Part shown: piece by piece, positions 1 through 6,768 of the stretch | How the letters are laid out: each line of letters starts with the position of its first letter | How positions within the stretch are numbered: the first letter of the stretch is position 1 | Origin: Streptococcaceae bacterium | GTDB taxonomy: Bacteria; Bacillota; Bacilli; Lactobacillales; Streptococcaceae | DNA length: 11,672 nucleotides | Assembly: GCA_009779335.1 (NCBI GenBank) | Contig: WREM01000019.1 | Location: 1 to 11,672 of the forward strand | Reading direction: 5' to 3' | Notes under the pieces: model-generated | The model's database searches: none | Seen by the model: the letters and a program-made list of their open reading frames with translations, nothing else | What the model was told of the DNA's origin: nothing | Position numbers and translations under genes: made by a program

Positions 1-588
1 ATTAGAAGAAACCTGAGCCTGAATGGTTTCTCCAAGATGATTGAGTGCTTTTGTTAGCTTATCATCATTTTCATTGATCAGATAGCTCTGACTCATGGAG
101 CTACGCTCGATATTTTTGATTTTAGCGACTGTATTTTCAGTGAAAATATAAAGTTGTCTCGCACGTATAAAGATAAAGACAAGGGCACAGATATAAACGA
201 GCGTGGAGAACAGAAGAATCATAAGGTTGGTGAACCACACAGGAGTAACTGTATCTATAACTTTAATATAGCTTTTTATTTGTCCATTTTGATATATGGG
301 ACTGGTGATTTGTATAGAAGTGCCTTGAATGGTGCGAGAATATTCAGCTCCTGCACTAATTTTTTCTGTGTCAGAATTTTTAGTACTGGCAGGCAAAAGG
401 CTATACTTATCTGTAAGCTTTATATCGGGGTGTGCTGTCATGAATGTCTTCGCACGATCAACAGAATTAAGCACACGTGTGGTATCATTGTTGAGAATGT
501 TTGCATTAGAAGCAAGGATTAAAACAACTGTCGCTAGAATATAGACAAGAGTTGCAATGAAAATGAATTTTAGTCTAGGTTTTCTCAA
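1..588 (-). CDS. Sensor histidine kinase, N-terminal part (3' end outside window)
   Basis: I translated this partial gene by hand from a TTG at 588-586; 196 codons stay open to the window edge. The N-terminus is basic (RKPRLK), followed by a membrane segment at about residues 7-27, an extracellular domain of about 90 residues, a second membrane segment at about 121-143, and a basic cytoplasmic linker starting RARQLY. This is the layout of a two-membrane-segment sensor kinase. The HAMP-like, dimerisation and ATPase regions lie outside the window, so no catalytic residue can be seen. It overlaps the stop of the response-regulator gene by 14 nt, so the two are very likely translationally coupled. 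An AGAGGA lies 13 nt before the TTG, which is a rather long spacing. Another in-frame TTG at 600-598 sits directly against that AGAGGA and is less plausible. The kinase call rests on gene order and topology. The stimulus is unknown. Confidence 0.8.
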   Translation of the reverse strand, partial: MRKPRLKFIFIATLVYILATVVLILASNANILNNDTTRVLNSVDRAKTFMTAHPDIKLTDKYSLLPASTKNSDTEKISAGAEYSRTIQGTSIQITSPIYQNGQIKSYIKVIDTVTPVWFTNLMILLFSTLVYICALVFIFIRARQLYIFTENTVAKIKNIERSSMSQSYLINENDDKLTKALNHLGETIQAQVSSN

Positions 589-1264
589 AGTAGTAACCAA
601 ATCCTCTCTTTGTTTTGATGTATTGATTATTCAGCTTTTTACGCAGTTTACTAATGAGTACATCAATGGTTCGTGTTTCTGTTGTATAGTCTATTCCCCA
701 GAAGTGCTGAATGAGCTGTTCTCTGGAGATGATTTTTCCTTCGTGTTCGATTAAATAGATAAGAATTTCATATTCACGTTTGGTTAAAGTCAGTTCTTTT
801 TGCTGGAAGGTTACTCTGGCATTGTTGGGATCAATGACTAAGAGGCCAAAATCCTGCAAGGCAAAAGGGATAAGCTCTTCAGGTACAGCCTTTGAATAGG
901 ATTGAGCCCTACGGACAAGAGTTTTGGCACGGACAATAATCTCTTCCATAGGGGTGGTCTTATCCAAGTATTCATCAGATCCTGCAGTCAGACCATCAAG
1001 CTTTGTTTGATCGTCCTCACGGGCGGTCAATATGAGAATGGGAGTATAAATCTCTAATTGACGGAGTTTTTTGGTGACTTCAATTCCTGACAATTCAGGC
1101 ATCATCAAATCCAAAAGAATAAGGTCATACTTTTCTTTTGTCGCTTTTTCTAAAGCCTTTTTCCCATCTGTCACGGTCGTTACATTGAAATCATGGTGGC
1201 GAAAGTTGAAAGAAAGAAGGCTAAGGATAGAAGAATCATCATCTGCAATCAAGATTTTTTTCAT
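575..1264 (-). CDS. OmpR/PhoB-family response regulator
   Basis: A 229-residue DNA-binding response regulator with the usual family length. The receiver domain (about 1-120) has the acidic cluster D8-D10, the phospho-acceptor D52 in LLDLMMPE, the switch threonine T80 in LILTA, and the conserved lysine K102. The winged-helix output domain (about 130-229) has the typical LTKREYEIL, TETRTIDVLISKLRKKL and RGFGYYF signatures. One oddity is that K102 is followed by threonine (DKTTPMEE), where most receivers have a cis-proline (KPF). The gene is followed by an overlapping kinase gene that presumably phosphorylates it. No Shine-Dalgarno sequence precedes the ATG, and an extended -10 box ends 6 nt before it, so the transcript is probably leaderless. 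The family is certain; the ortholog identity (PhoP/PnpR-like or another) is not resolved. Confidence 0.93.
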   Translation of the reverse strand: MKKILIADDDSSILSLLSFNFRHHDFNVTTVTDGKKALEKATKEKYDLILLDLMMPELSGIEVTKKLRQLEIYTPILILTAREDDQTKLDGLTAGSDEYLDKTTPMEEIIVRAKTLVRRAQSYSKAVPEELIPFALQDFGLLVIDPNNARVTFQQKELTLTKREYEILIYLIEHEGKIISREQLIQHFWGIDYTTETRTIDVLISKLRKKLNNQYIKTKRGFGYYFEKT

Positions 1265-1270
1265 AATAAT

Positions 1271-1279
1271 ATTATAACA
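1271..1279 (-). promoter_or_regulatory. Extended -10 promoter of the response-regulator/kinase operon
   Basis: On the minus strand the sequence TGTTATAAT (TGn plus a perfect TATAAT at 1276-1271) ends 6 nt before the ATG at 1264. A start 7 nt downstream of the -10 would fall on the A of the ATG. There is no good -35 and no ribosome binding site between box and gene. The inference is a leaderless mRNA. Confidence 0.6.
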
Positions 1280-1324
1280 AGATAAAATGATTTTTACGAT
1301 AATTTATTTTTCAGAGCTTTATCC

Positions 1325-1334
1325 ATGATATAAT
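1325..1334 (+). promoter_or_regulatory. Extended -10 promoter of ylxM
   Basis: ATGATATAAT contains an extended -10 (TGA plus perfect TATAAT at 1329-1334). It ends 6 nt before the ylxM ATG at 1341, so the predicted start site is the first base of the start codon. The only -35-like match is a weak TTTTCA at 1308-1313, with a 15-bp spacer. The same decamer recurs in front of ssrA at 1680-1689. Confidence 0.6.
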
Positions 1335-1340
1335 AGAAAA

Positions 1341-1673
1341 ATGGAAATCGAAAAAACCAATCGGATGAATACCTTATTTGAATTTTATGCGACATTACTG
1401 ACAGATAAGCAGATGAATTATATTGAACTTTATTATGCAGATAACTATAGCTTGGCAGAGATTGCGGAGGATTATGAGGTTAGTCGTCAAGCCGTTTATG
1501 ATAACATCAAAAGAACGGAGAAAGTCTTAGAAGGGTACGAAGAAAAGCTTCATTTGTACTCTGATTACATCGTGCGTAGTCAAATGCTCGAGAAATTAAT
1601 TGATGAACACAAAGAAGACACAGAATTAGTTCAAGAACTCAAAGCTATTCAGCAAATTGACGAGGAGCAATAA
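1341..1673 (+). CDS. ylxM: YlxM/p13-family putative helix-turn-helix protein
   Basis: A 110-residue protein of the YlxM family. In many Firmicutes this gene sits just upstream of ffh and is linked to the signal recognition particle pathway. The core has a sigma-70 region-4-like helix-turn-helix (LTDKQMNYIELYYADNY, then SLAEIAEDYEVSRQAVYDN, about residues 20-56), followed by a charged helical tail. The start is supported by family alignment from memory: YlxM proteins typically begin with a short (M..EKT.RMN) stretch, matching MEIEKTNRMN here, so the internal Met9 is not the start. No ribosome binding site precedes the ATG, and a -10 box abuts it, so the mRNA is probably leaderless. Unusually, ffh does not follow; the gene ends 48 nt before mature tmRNA and has its own terminator hairpin. 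The exact molecular role is not established by the sequence. Confidence 0.9.
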   Translation: MEIEKTNRMNTLFEFYATLLTDKQMNYIELYYADNYSLAEIAEDYEVSRQAVYDNIKRTEKVLEGYEEKLHLYSDYIVRSQMLEKLIDEHKEDTELVQELKAIQQIDEEQ

Positions 1674-1679
1674 GTTTAT

Positions 1680-1689
1680 ATGATATAAT
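1680..1689 (+). promoter_or_regulatory. Probable ssrA promoter (extended -10)
   Basis: ATGATATAAT has an extended -10 with TATAAT at 1684-1689 and begins just after the ylxM stop. A start about 7 nt downstream falls near 1696. A TTGACG occurs at 1657-1662 inside ylxM, but its 21-bp spacing is too long for a normal -35, so the TGn extension probably carries recognition. Confidence 0.6.
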
Positions 1690-1690
1690 G

Positions 1691-1720
1691 AAAGTAGAGT
1701 GAAACTCTACTTTTACTTTT
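1691..1720 (+). terminator. Rho-independent terminator of ylxM, lying inside the ssrA leader
   Basis: A perfect 10-bp stem (1691-1700 with 1704-1713) closes a GAA loop and runs into a T-rich tract to 1720, directly before mature tmRNA. It is placed to stop ylxM transcripts. A transcript starting at about 1696 would contain only half of the 5' arm, so it could escape termination. Confidence 0.7.
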
Positions 1721-2074
1721 GGGGGTGTTAAGGATTCGACAGGCATTGTCGCACATGAACTGCAACTGGTGGTGACTCACCTGAAAAAGTCGCAGATAAA
1801 TATAACTGCTAAAAATAACAACACTTACGCAGTAGCTGCCTAAACCACAGCCTGTGTGACCGATTCTTGTTCGCCGATGGCAAGTTGAGGTCTCTCATTT
1901 AAGTCGGATACGAATCTGTGGAGTCTCGACTCAGATAAAGAGATTGAGAGAATCGCTTGTTTATGCTATTTGAAGCTTTCTTTGTAAGCAAGTTAAATGA
2001 TTAGAAAGCTCTATGGTTGTAGAAGTTGATGATTGTAAGATGTTTGGACGCGGGTTCAATTCCCGCCACCTCCA
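1721..2074 (+). ncRNA. ssrA: Transfer-messenger RNA (tmRNA)
   Basis: This RNA rescues stalled ribosomes and tags the unfinished protein for proteolysis. The 5' end GGGGGTG (1721-1727) pairs with CACCTCC (2067-2073) to form the acceptor stem, including the G3-U pair that makes alanyl-tRNA synthetase charge it. The T arm is perfect: GCGGG (2050-2054), loop TTCAATT (2055-2061), CCCGC (2062-2066). A2074 is the discriminator base. The internal tag frame starts at the resume codon GCT (1808). The 3' CCA is not encoded (TAT follows), so the CCA-adding enzyme must supply it. The 5' sequence after the acceptor stem (AAGGATTCGAC) is the conserved tRNA-like part. The gene has its own promoter upstream and a terminator 4 nt downstream. 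Confidence 0.97.
1808..1843 (+). other. tmRNA proteolysis-tag reading frame
   Basis: From the resume codon GCT the frame reads AKNNNTYAVAA and stops at TAA (1841-1843). The AKN start and the hydrophobic ...YAxAA end match the tags of streptococci and lactococci, which are degraded by Clp proteases. The AVAA ending is a visible variant of the more common ALAA. The first alanine is the one specified by the GCT resume codon; the alanine carried on tmRNA itself is added before it. Confidence 0.9.
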
Positions 2075-2077
2075 TAT

Positions 2078-2100
2078 AAAAGGACTTAGGAGTCCTTTTT
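2078..2100 (+). terminator. Rho-independent terminator of ssrA
   Basis: The 9-bp stem (2078-2086 with 2091-2099, core AGGACT/AGTCCT) has a TAGG loop and ends in a run of T. It begins 4 nt after the mature tmRNA 3' end. Confidence 0.9.
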
Positions 2101-2113
2101 ATGTTACAAAAAA

Positions 2114-2170
2114 ATATTTACACAATATTTACATTAATAATTCAATAATTTACAAAATATTTACATTAAT
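2114..2170 (+). promoter_or_regulatory. Pho-box-like array of TTTACA direct repeats
   Basis: Four perfect TTTACA hexamers lie at 2117-2122, 2128-2133, 2149-2154 and 2160-2165. Their starts are 11, 21 and 11 bp apart, so all lie on the same helical face. The missing middle position (2139-2144, AATTCA) is degenerate. A 14-bp unit, ATATTTACATTAAT, is repeated exactly at 2125-2138 and 2157-2170. Hexamers of the TT(A/T)ACA type separated by about 5 bp are the known binding pattern of Bacillus PhoP, the phosphate-starvation regulator. The array ends 20 bp before the best -10 of the phosphonate operon, where an activator would sit. The repeats are seen directly; the PhoP/PnpR assignment is inferred. 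Confidence 0.65.
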
Positions 2171-2185
2171 CAATAAAAAAAAAGT

Positions 2186-2191
2186 TATACT
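2186..2191 (+). promoter_or_regulatory. Likely -10 box of the phosphonate operon
   Basis: TATACT is the best -10 in the 130-bp gap after ssrA. No TTGACA-like -35 lies at the correct distance, which fits an activator-dependent promoter using the upstream TTTACA array. The predicted start is near 2198, giving a leader of about 33 nt. The first gene has a usable AAGGA at 2221-2225. A TATAAA at 2212-2217 is a weaker alternative because it too lacks a -35. Confidence 0.45.
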
Positions 2192-2230
2192 ATTTTTGTA
2201 GTCAAGTTATATATAAAGTAAAGGAATAAT

Positions 2231-2992
2231 ATGCTAGAACTCAAAAATATCAGTAAAAGTTATGGTGCAAATGATGTGTTAAATGACATTAGTTTAACTG
2301 TAGAACAAGGAGAGATATTATCAATCTTAGGACCCTCAGGATGCGGGAAGACAACTTTGCTCAATCTTATTCTTGGTATGGAAAAGGTAAATAATGGGCA
2401 AATCATATATAACAATGATGATGTAACTAAAAAAAATATGAAAAAGCGTGGATTTAATATTGTTTTCCAAGATTATTCTCTATTTACTCATCTTAATGTG
2501 GAAAAAAATATTCAATATGGTCTCAAAAACTTTCCAGCTCTGAGCACATCAGAAGAAGTTGAGGAAATGATTGATTTACTTGATTTGAGACTACACTTAA
2601 AAAAAAGAATTGATCAATTATCCGGAGGGCAGAAACAGCGTGTTGCTTTAGCCCGTACCTTAGTCATGAAACCTAATATTTTACTCCTAGACGAACCCCT
2701 TTCAGCACTTGATGGGGTGATAAAAGAAAATATTAAAGCACGTATTGAGCAGATTGCGAAGCAGTTAAATCTAACGACCATTATTGTAACCCATGATCCA
2801 GAGGAAGCACTCACGTTATCAGATAAGGTACTTATTTTGAATGATGGAAAAATAGCACAATTTGGATCGCCAAAAGAAATAATTAATAATCCCAAAGATA
2901 CATTTGTCCAAAAATTTATCCTTAATCAACTTAAAGTGAAAAAGGAAAATATAATGGCTTTATTTGGAGGAAATAATGAAAAAATACTCTAG
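2231..2992 (+). CDS. ABC transporter ATP-binding protein, probable 2-aminoethylphosphonate importer
   Basis: A 253-residue nucleotide-binding subunit of an importer. All motifs are intact: Walker A GPSGCGKTT (34-42), Q-loop Q80, signature LSGGQKQR (130-137), Walker B ILLLDEP (150-156) and switch His188 (VTHD). In the polyamine/iron/phosphonate-type family it would dimerise on the inner face of the membrane and power the permease encoded next. The length is short for that family, because the C-terminal regulatory (TOBE) domain of roughly 100 residues is missing. AAGGA at 2221-2225 precedes the ATG. Its end overlaps the permease start by 17 nt. The AEP substrate is inferred from phnW and phnX downstream, not from this protein itself. 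Confidence 0.92.
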   Translation: MLELKNISKSYGANDVLNDISLTVEQGEILSILGPSGCGKTTLLNLILGMEKVNNGQIIYNNDDVTKKNMKKRGFNIVFQDYSLFTHLNVEKNIQYGLKNFPALSTSEEVEEMIDLLDLRLHLKKRIDQLSGGQKQRVALARTLVMKPNILLLDEPLSALDGVIKENIKARIEQIAKQLNLTTIIVTHDPEEALTLSDKVLILNDGKIAQFGSPKEIINNPKDTFVQKFILNQLKVKKENIMALFGGNNEKIL

Positions 2993-4610
2993 TATTATTT
3001 ATTCTCTGATTATTGTATTTTTCTTACTGATTCTTGCATATCCACTTTCAAAAATATTTTACTTGGCATTCAAGACAAATACAGGTATTAATTTTTCAAA
3101 TTTTTCAGATATTTTCAAAGATTCAATAGTCATGCAAGGTGTCACAAATAGTTTTATTTTAGCTTTAGGAGTAGCTATTTGTTCAACAATAATAGGTTTT
3201 ATAATAGGTTATACACGTAATTTTCTTCATATTCCACAATGGTATAAAAATTTCTTGGAAATTTTCGCAAACTTTCCTATGTTTTTACCAACTATTGTTT
3301 ATGGATTTGCTTTAATCTATATTTTCGGTCGACAAGGGATATTAACACAACTTATGGGTGGGAAAACTATAATTACTGTCTTTGGTCCACAGGGTGTATT
3401 TCTAGGGCTGTTAATTTATACTATTCCTGTTTCATTTATGTTGATAAATGATTCTATGAAATACATAGATTCAAAACTCTTCGTGGTCTCAAAACTGATG
3501 GGAGACAATAGTCTCAAACAATTTGTGACCTGTTTAATACGACCATTACGTTCAACCATCATTCTTAGTTTTATTCAATGCTTCTTTTTAAGCTTTACAG
3601 ATTTTGGACTCCCCACTGCTCTTGCAGGGAACTATCCTTTACTTTCCACATCTCTTTATATAAAAATGTTAGGGGCAATTCCTGATTTCGCACATGGGTC
3701 AGTCGTAGCGTTATTGATGCTTCTACCTACCATTGTGACCACTATCATAATGGTAATTCTACAAAAGTATAATACTAAGCAACAGATTAAATCTTCATTG
3801 GTTGTAACAAGTGGAAGAATAACAAAAATGGTATATAGCACAATTAGTGCTACATTACTCCTTTCAATAGTTTTGATATTTATTCCGATATTTATTGTTC
3901 CATTTGTTTCTGTATACCCTTACAACATGAGTTTTACCTTCCAACATTTTAGTGATGTATTCTCTGATTTTACAGTTACAGATGTTATACAAACTTCTTT
4001 GATTTTATCTTTATTGACAGCCTTCTTTGGTACTTTACTTGCTTTGACTTCAGCTTACTTGGCAAGTCGTAGCTCTATTGCAAACCAAGTCAGCAAAGTC
4101 ATGAATTTCATTTCTAATGTGACGAATGCAGTACCCGGAATGGTTTTAGGTATTGCATTAATGATAGCAGTCTCTGGGACAGGTTTTCAATATACGCTGA
4201 CTATCCTTATCATGGCTAATTGTGTTCATTTGTTTGCCACCCCATTTTCCATGGCAAATGGGGCATTTCACAAACTTTCTGCAAATTTAGAGAAAACGAG
4301 TGAACTCATGGGAGACAATTTTATAAAAACAATCTTTCGAGTAGTTTTACCAAATATAAGGCAAACAATTTTTGAGATGATGAATTATCTTTTTGTTAAT
4401 TCAATGGTCACTATCTCAGCCATTATATTTTTAGTAGGTGTGAATACTTCGACAATAACAACAAAAATGAAAGAGTTACAGAATTTTAATCGATATGACC
4501 AAGTATTTGTACTGGCTTTAGTTCTCTTTTCTATCAATTTTGTTATGAAATATATATTTTATATTTTAGGGAATCTCTCATTTCATAAGAAAATTAAAAT
4601 TCGTCAATGA
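2976..4610 (+). CDS. ABC transporter permease, fused two-domain type, probable 2-aminoethylphosphonate importer
   Basis: A 544-residue membrane protein with about 12 hydrophobic segments. It is an internal duplication: two binding-protein-dependent permease domains in one chain, as in ThiP/FbpB and PhnU2-type permeases. Each half has the cytoplasmic coupling loop that docks on the ATPase, with the same core LMGDN at about 174-178 and again at 444-448, followed by RPLRSTI and LPNIRQTI. I chose ATG 2976 because GGAGGA (2966-2971) lies 4 nt upstream of it. The longer reading from TTG 2964 would put that ribosome binding site inside the gene. The start overlaps the ATPase stop by 17 nt, indicating translational coupling. 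Because both membrane domains are in one protein, a single permease gene is enough for the transporter. Substrate is inferred from the operon. Confidence 0.9.
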   Translation: MKKYSSIIYSLIIVFFLLILAYPLSKIFYLAFKTNTGINFSNFSDIFKDSIVMQGVTNSFILALGVAICSTIIGFIIGYTRNFLHIPQWYKNFLEIFANFPMFLPTIVYGFALIYIFGRQGILTQLMGGKTIITVFGPQGVFLGLLIYTIPVSFMLINDSMKYIDSKLFVVSKLMGDNSLKQFVTCLIRPLRSTIILSFIQCFFLSFTDFGLPTALAGNYPLLSTSLYIKMLGAIPDFAHGSVVALLMLLPTIVTTIIMVILQKYNTKQQIKSSLVVTSGRITKMVYSTISATLLLSIVLIFIPIFIVPFVSVYPYNMSFTFQHFSDVFSDFTVTDVIQTSLILSLLTAFFGTLLALTSAYLASRSSIANQVSKVMNFISNVTNAVPGMVLGIALMIAVSGTGFQYTLTILIMANCVHLFATPFSMANGAFHKLSANLEKTSELMGDNFIKTIFRVVLPNIRQTIFEMMNYLFVNSMVTISAIIFLVGVNTSTITTKMKELQNFNRYDQVFVLALVLFSINFVMKYIFYILGNLSFHKKIKIRQ

Positions 4611-4649
4611 AGACGTAAAAATAAATAAAAAAATAAGAGGAGCAACAAA

Positions 4650-5645
4650 ATGAAAAAATCGACAAAATTATTTGCAACTGCAGTGATTGCAGTATCATTA
4701 TTTGGTCTCACTGCATGTGGGAGTCAGTCATCATCAGGTAAAAAACCTTTAGTCATTTATACGAATGCAGATACTGAGGCAATCAATGTCATGAAATCCA
4801 CTCTTGATAATAATGGCTTCAAAGGAGATTATCAGTTTCAAGAATTTGGTTCTTCTGATTTGAATGCTAAGGTGACAGCAGAAGGAGAAAATATCCAATC
4901 TGATTTGATTACTTTATCAACTTTTTATATTGATTCAGCTCAACAATCATCACAGATGTTCGCAAACTGGAACACTCCTAAAAACGGGGTAAATCCGAAT
5001 GAAACATTCCAAAGTCCAATTTTAGGAAATGAAGGAGCGATTGTTGTTAACACAGATGCTTTGAAGCAGGCAAATCTTCCTGAGCCAAAATCTATAAAGG
5101 ATTTAGCTAATCCGATTTATAAAGGTCAGATTTCTTTTCCAAGTTTAGAGGGCTCTACAACAGGTTGGTTAATGGTACAGGCCTTGATTCAAAATTATGG
5201 GCAAAATGAAGCAAAAACTATCTTAACTGGGCTTATTAAGAATGCAGGAGCTCAGATTCAACAGTCAGGATCTGCTCCTGTTAAATCTGTTGAGTCTGGA
5301 GAAGTTGCTATTGCTTATGGATTGCGTGAACAAGGAGAGCTTGATTCTAAAACAATGCCTATAAAAGTAGTTGACCCTACAGAAGGAAATTATGTTTTAA
5401 CAGAATCTGTTGCTGTAGTTAATCATAAAAATATGAATCCCGATGCTGAGAAAGCTGCAGAAATCATTGCTACAAAATCTCGTGCAGATATGATTAAACA
5501 ATACCCTGTTAAACTTTTCAATGGAGAAACAGTACCAACAACTTCTAATAATGAGCATGTCAAATTCTTTAATCAGCCATTAACTACTGATTTACTCAAA
5601 CAACATATTGCTCTTTTCAAAGCTGCACAAGCAAATGCACAATAA
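4650..5645 (+). CDS. Extracellular solute-binding lipoprotein, probable 2-aminoethylphosphonate receptor
   Basis: A 331-residue substrate-binding protein with a lipoprotein signal: basic start MKKSTK, a hydrophobic stretch, and lipobox LTAC with Cys23 as the lipidated residue. A short SQSSSGKK linker follows. The mature part begins LVIYTNADTEAINVM, the pattern of the periplasmic-binding-protein type 2 family that includes iron, thiamine and phosphonate receptors. Later motifs such as GSTTGWLMVQ and VAIAYGLREQGE fit ligand-contact and hinge regions of this fold. AGAGGAG (4636-4642) precedes the ATG. It sits 39 nt after the permease and 23 nt before phnW, so transport and catabolism are in one operon. 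Outside the cell membrane it would capture AEP and hand it to the permease. Specificity is inferred from context. Confidence 0.9.
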   Translation: MKKSTKLFATAVIAVSLFGLTACGSQSSSGKKPLVIYTNADTEAINVMKSTLDNNGFKGDYQFQEFGSSDLNAKVTAEGENIQSDLITLSTFYIDSAQQSSQMFANWNTPKNGVNPNETFQSPILGNEGAIVVNTDALKQANLPEPKSIKDLANPIYKGQISFPSLEGSTTGWLMVQALIQNYGQNEAKTILTGLIKNAGAQIQQSGSAPVKSVESGEVAIAYGLREQGELDSKTMPIKVVDPTEGNYVLTESVAVVNHKNMNPDAEKAAEIIATKSRADMIKQYPVKLFNGETVPTTSNNEHVKFFNQPLTTDLLKQHIALFKAAQANAQ

Positions 5646-5668
5646 CAAAATAATGGAATTAGAAAATA

Positions 5669-6757
5669 ATGAATAAAGAATATAAACTATTAACCCCTGG
5701 TCCATTGACAACAACAAAAACTGTGAAAGAACAAATGCTTTTTGATCATTGCACATGGGATGAGGAATATAAGCAAATTACTCAACGCATCCGTAAAAAA
5801 CTATTAAAATTAGCTCATGTAAAAGATTTAGATTACACGACCATACTTATGCAAGGGTCAGGCTCATTTGGTGTAGAGAGTGTGTTATCCAGTGTTTTAT
5901 CTGATGAGAATACAGTTCTTATATTAGCTAATGGAGCTTATGGGGAACGTATGGTTGAGATGGCTCAGGCCAATAAAATAAACGTCCTTTTATATGAAAG
6001 CCCAGTTAATGAGCAGCCTGATATTAAAGAAGTAGAATTACTATTAAAGGACCATCCAGAAATCACTCATTTGGCAATGGTGCACAGTGAAACAACAACA
6101 GGAATGTTAAATAATTTAGAACCTTTTGCAACATTATGCAAAAAAAATAATCTTGTATTTATTGTAGATGCTATGTCAAGCTTTGGTGGTGTCAATATTG
6201 AAGTTGATAAATTAGGTATAGACTATCTCATTTCCTCAGCAAATAAGTGCATTCAAGGGGTTCCTGGATTTTCATTTATCATTGCAAAATTAGAGTCGCT
6301 TAAGAAGAGTCAAGGTAATGCTCGTACAGTATCTCTTGATATTCATAAACAATGGGAAGCGATGGACATAGATGGGAAATGGCGTTTTACTTCTCCTACA
6401 CATGTTGTGCTTGCATTTGAACAGGCTTTGAAAGAAATGGAGCAAGAAGGCGGAATACCTGCACGTTATGCACGTTATAAGAAAAACATGAACCTTCTTG
6501 TTCAAGCATTTGATAAAATTGGGTTAAAACATTATCTCTCGGAAGAAAATCAATCTCCTATTATCGCAACTTTTGAATACCCTGAAGGTGACTTTAAGTT
6601 TGAAGAAATGTATGGTTTTGTAAAAGAAAGAGGATATGCAATATACCCCGGGAAATTAATGGGGATGAATACTTTTAGGATAGGCGTTATTGGTGAGATT
6701 TATCCAGAAGATATAGAGAAATTATCTGAAATTATGCAAGAATATTTTGAAAAATGA
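5669..6757 (+). CDS. phnW: 2-aminoethylphosphonate:pyruvate transaminase
   Basis: A 362-residue PLP-dependent aminotransferase (class V fold) that transfers the amino group of AEP to pyruvate, giving phosphonoacetaldehyde and alanine. The N-terminal LLTPGPLTTT and DHCTWDEEY motifs are characteristic of PhnW. The PLP aspartate is D168 (IVDAMSSFGG), the Schiff-base lysine is K193 (SANKCIQG), and R337 (NTFRIG) fits the conserved carboxylate/phosphonate-binding arginine. These positions are close to those known in the Salmonella enzyme. Length is normal. The ribosome binding site is poor: only a GGAA-like stretch lies upstream, and a 7-codon frame (5653-5676) overlaps the ATG. Translation may depend on coupling to the preceding gene, 23 nt away. 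Confidence 0.95.
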   Translation: MNKEYKLLTPGPLTTTKTVKEQMLFDHCTWDEEYKQITQRIRKKLLKLAHVKDLDYTTILMQGSGSFGVESVLSSVLSDENTVLILANGAYGERMVEMAQANKINVLLYESPVNEQPDIKEVELLLKDHPEITHLAMVHSETTTGMLNNLEPFATLCKKNNLVFIVDAMSSFGGVNIEVDKLGIDYLISSANKCIQGVPGFSFIIAKLESLKKSQGNARTVSLDIHKQWEAMDIDGKWRFTSPTHVVLAFEQALKEMEQEGGIPARYARYKKNMNLLVQAFDKIGLKHYLSEENQSPIIATFEYPEGDFKFEEMYGFVKERGYAIYPGKLMGMNTFRIGVIGEIYPEDIEKLSEIMQEYFEK

Positions 6758-6768
6758 GGAAATAAAAA

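Noticed and set aside
154..544. Plus-strand frames opposite the left edge
   Set aside because: The minus strand carries a continuous kinase N-terminus with sensible membrane topology; the plus-strand peptides have no family features.
575..1264. Naming the response regulator as the PhoP/PnpR that binds the TTTACA array
   Set aside because: It is nearby and of the right family, but the phosphate-type identity cannot be shown; the atypical KT motif and the unseen kinase domain leave it open.
2013..2201. Plus-strand 62-codon frame
   Set aside because: It lies across the tmRNA 3' end, its terminator and the promoter region.
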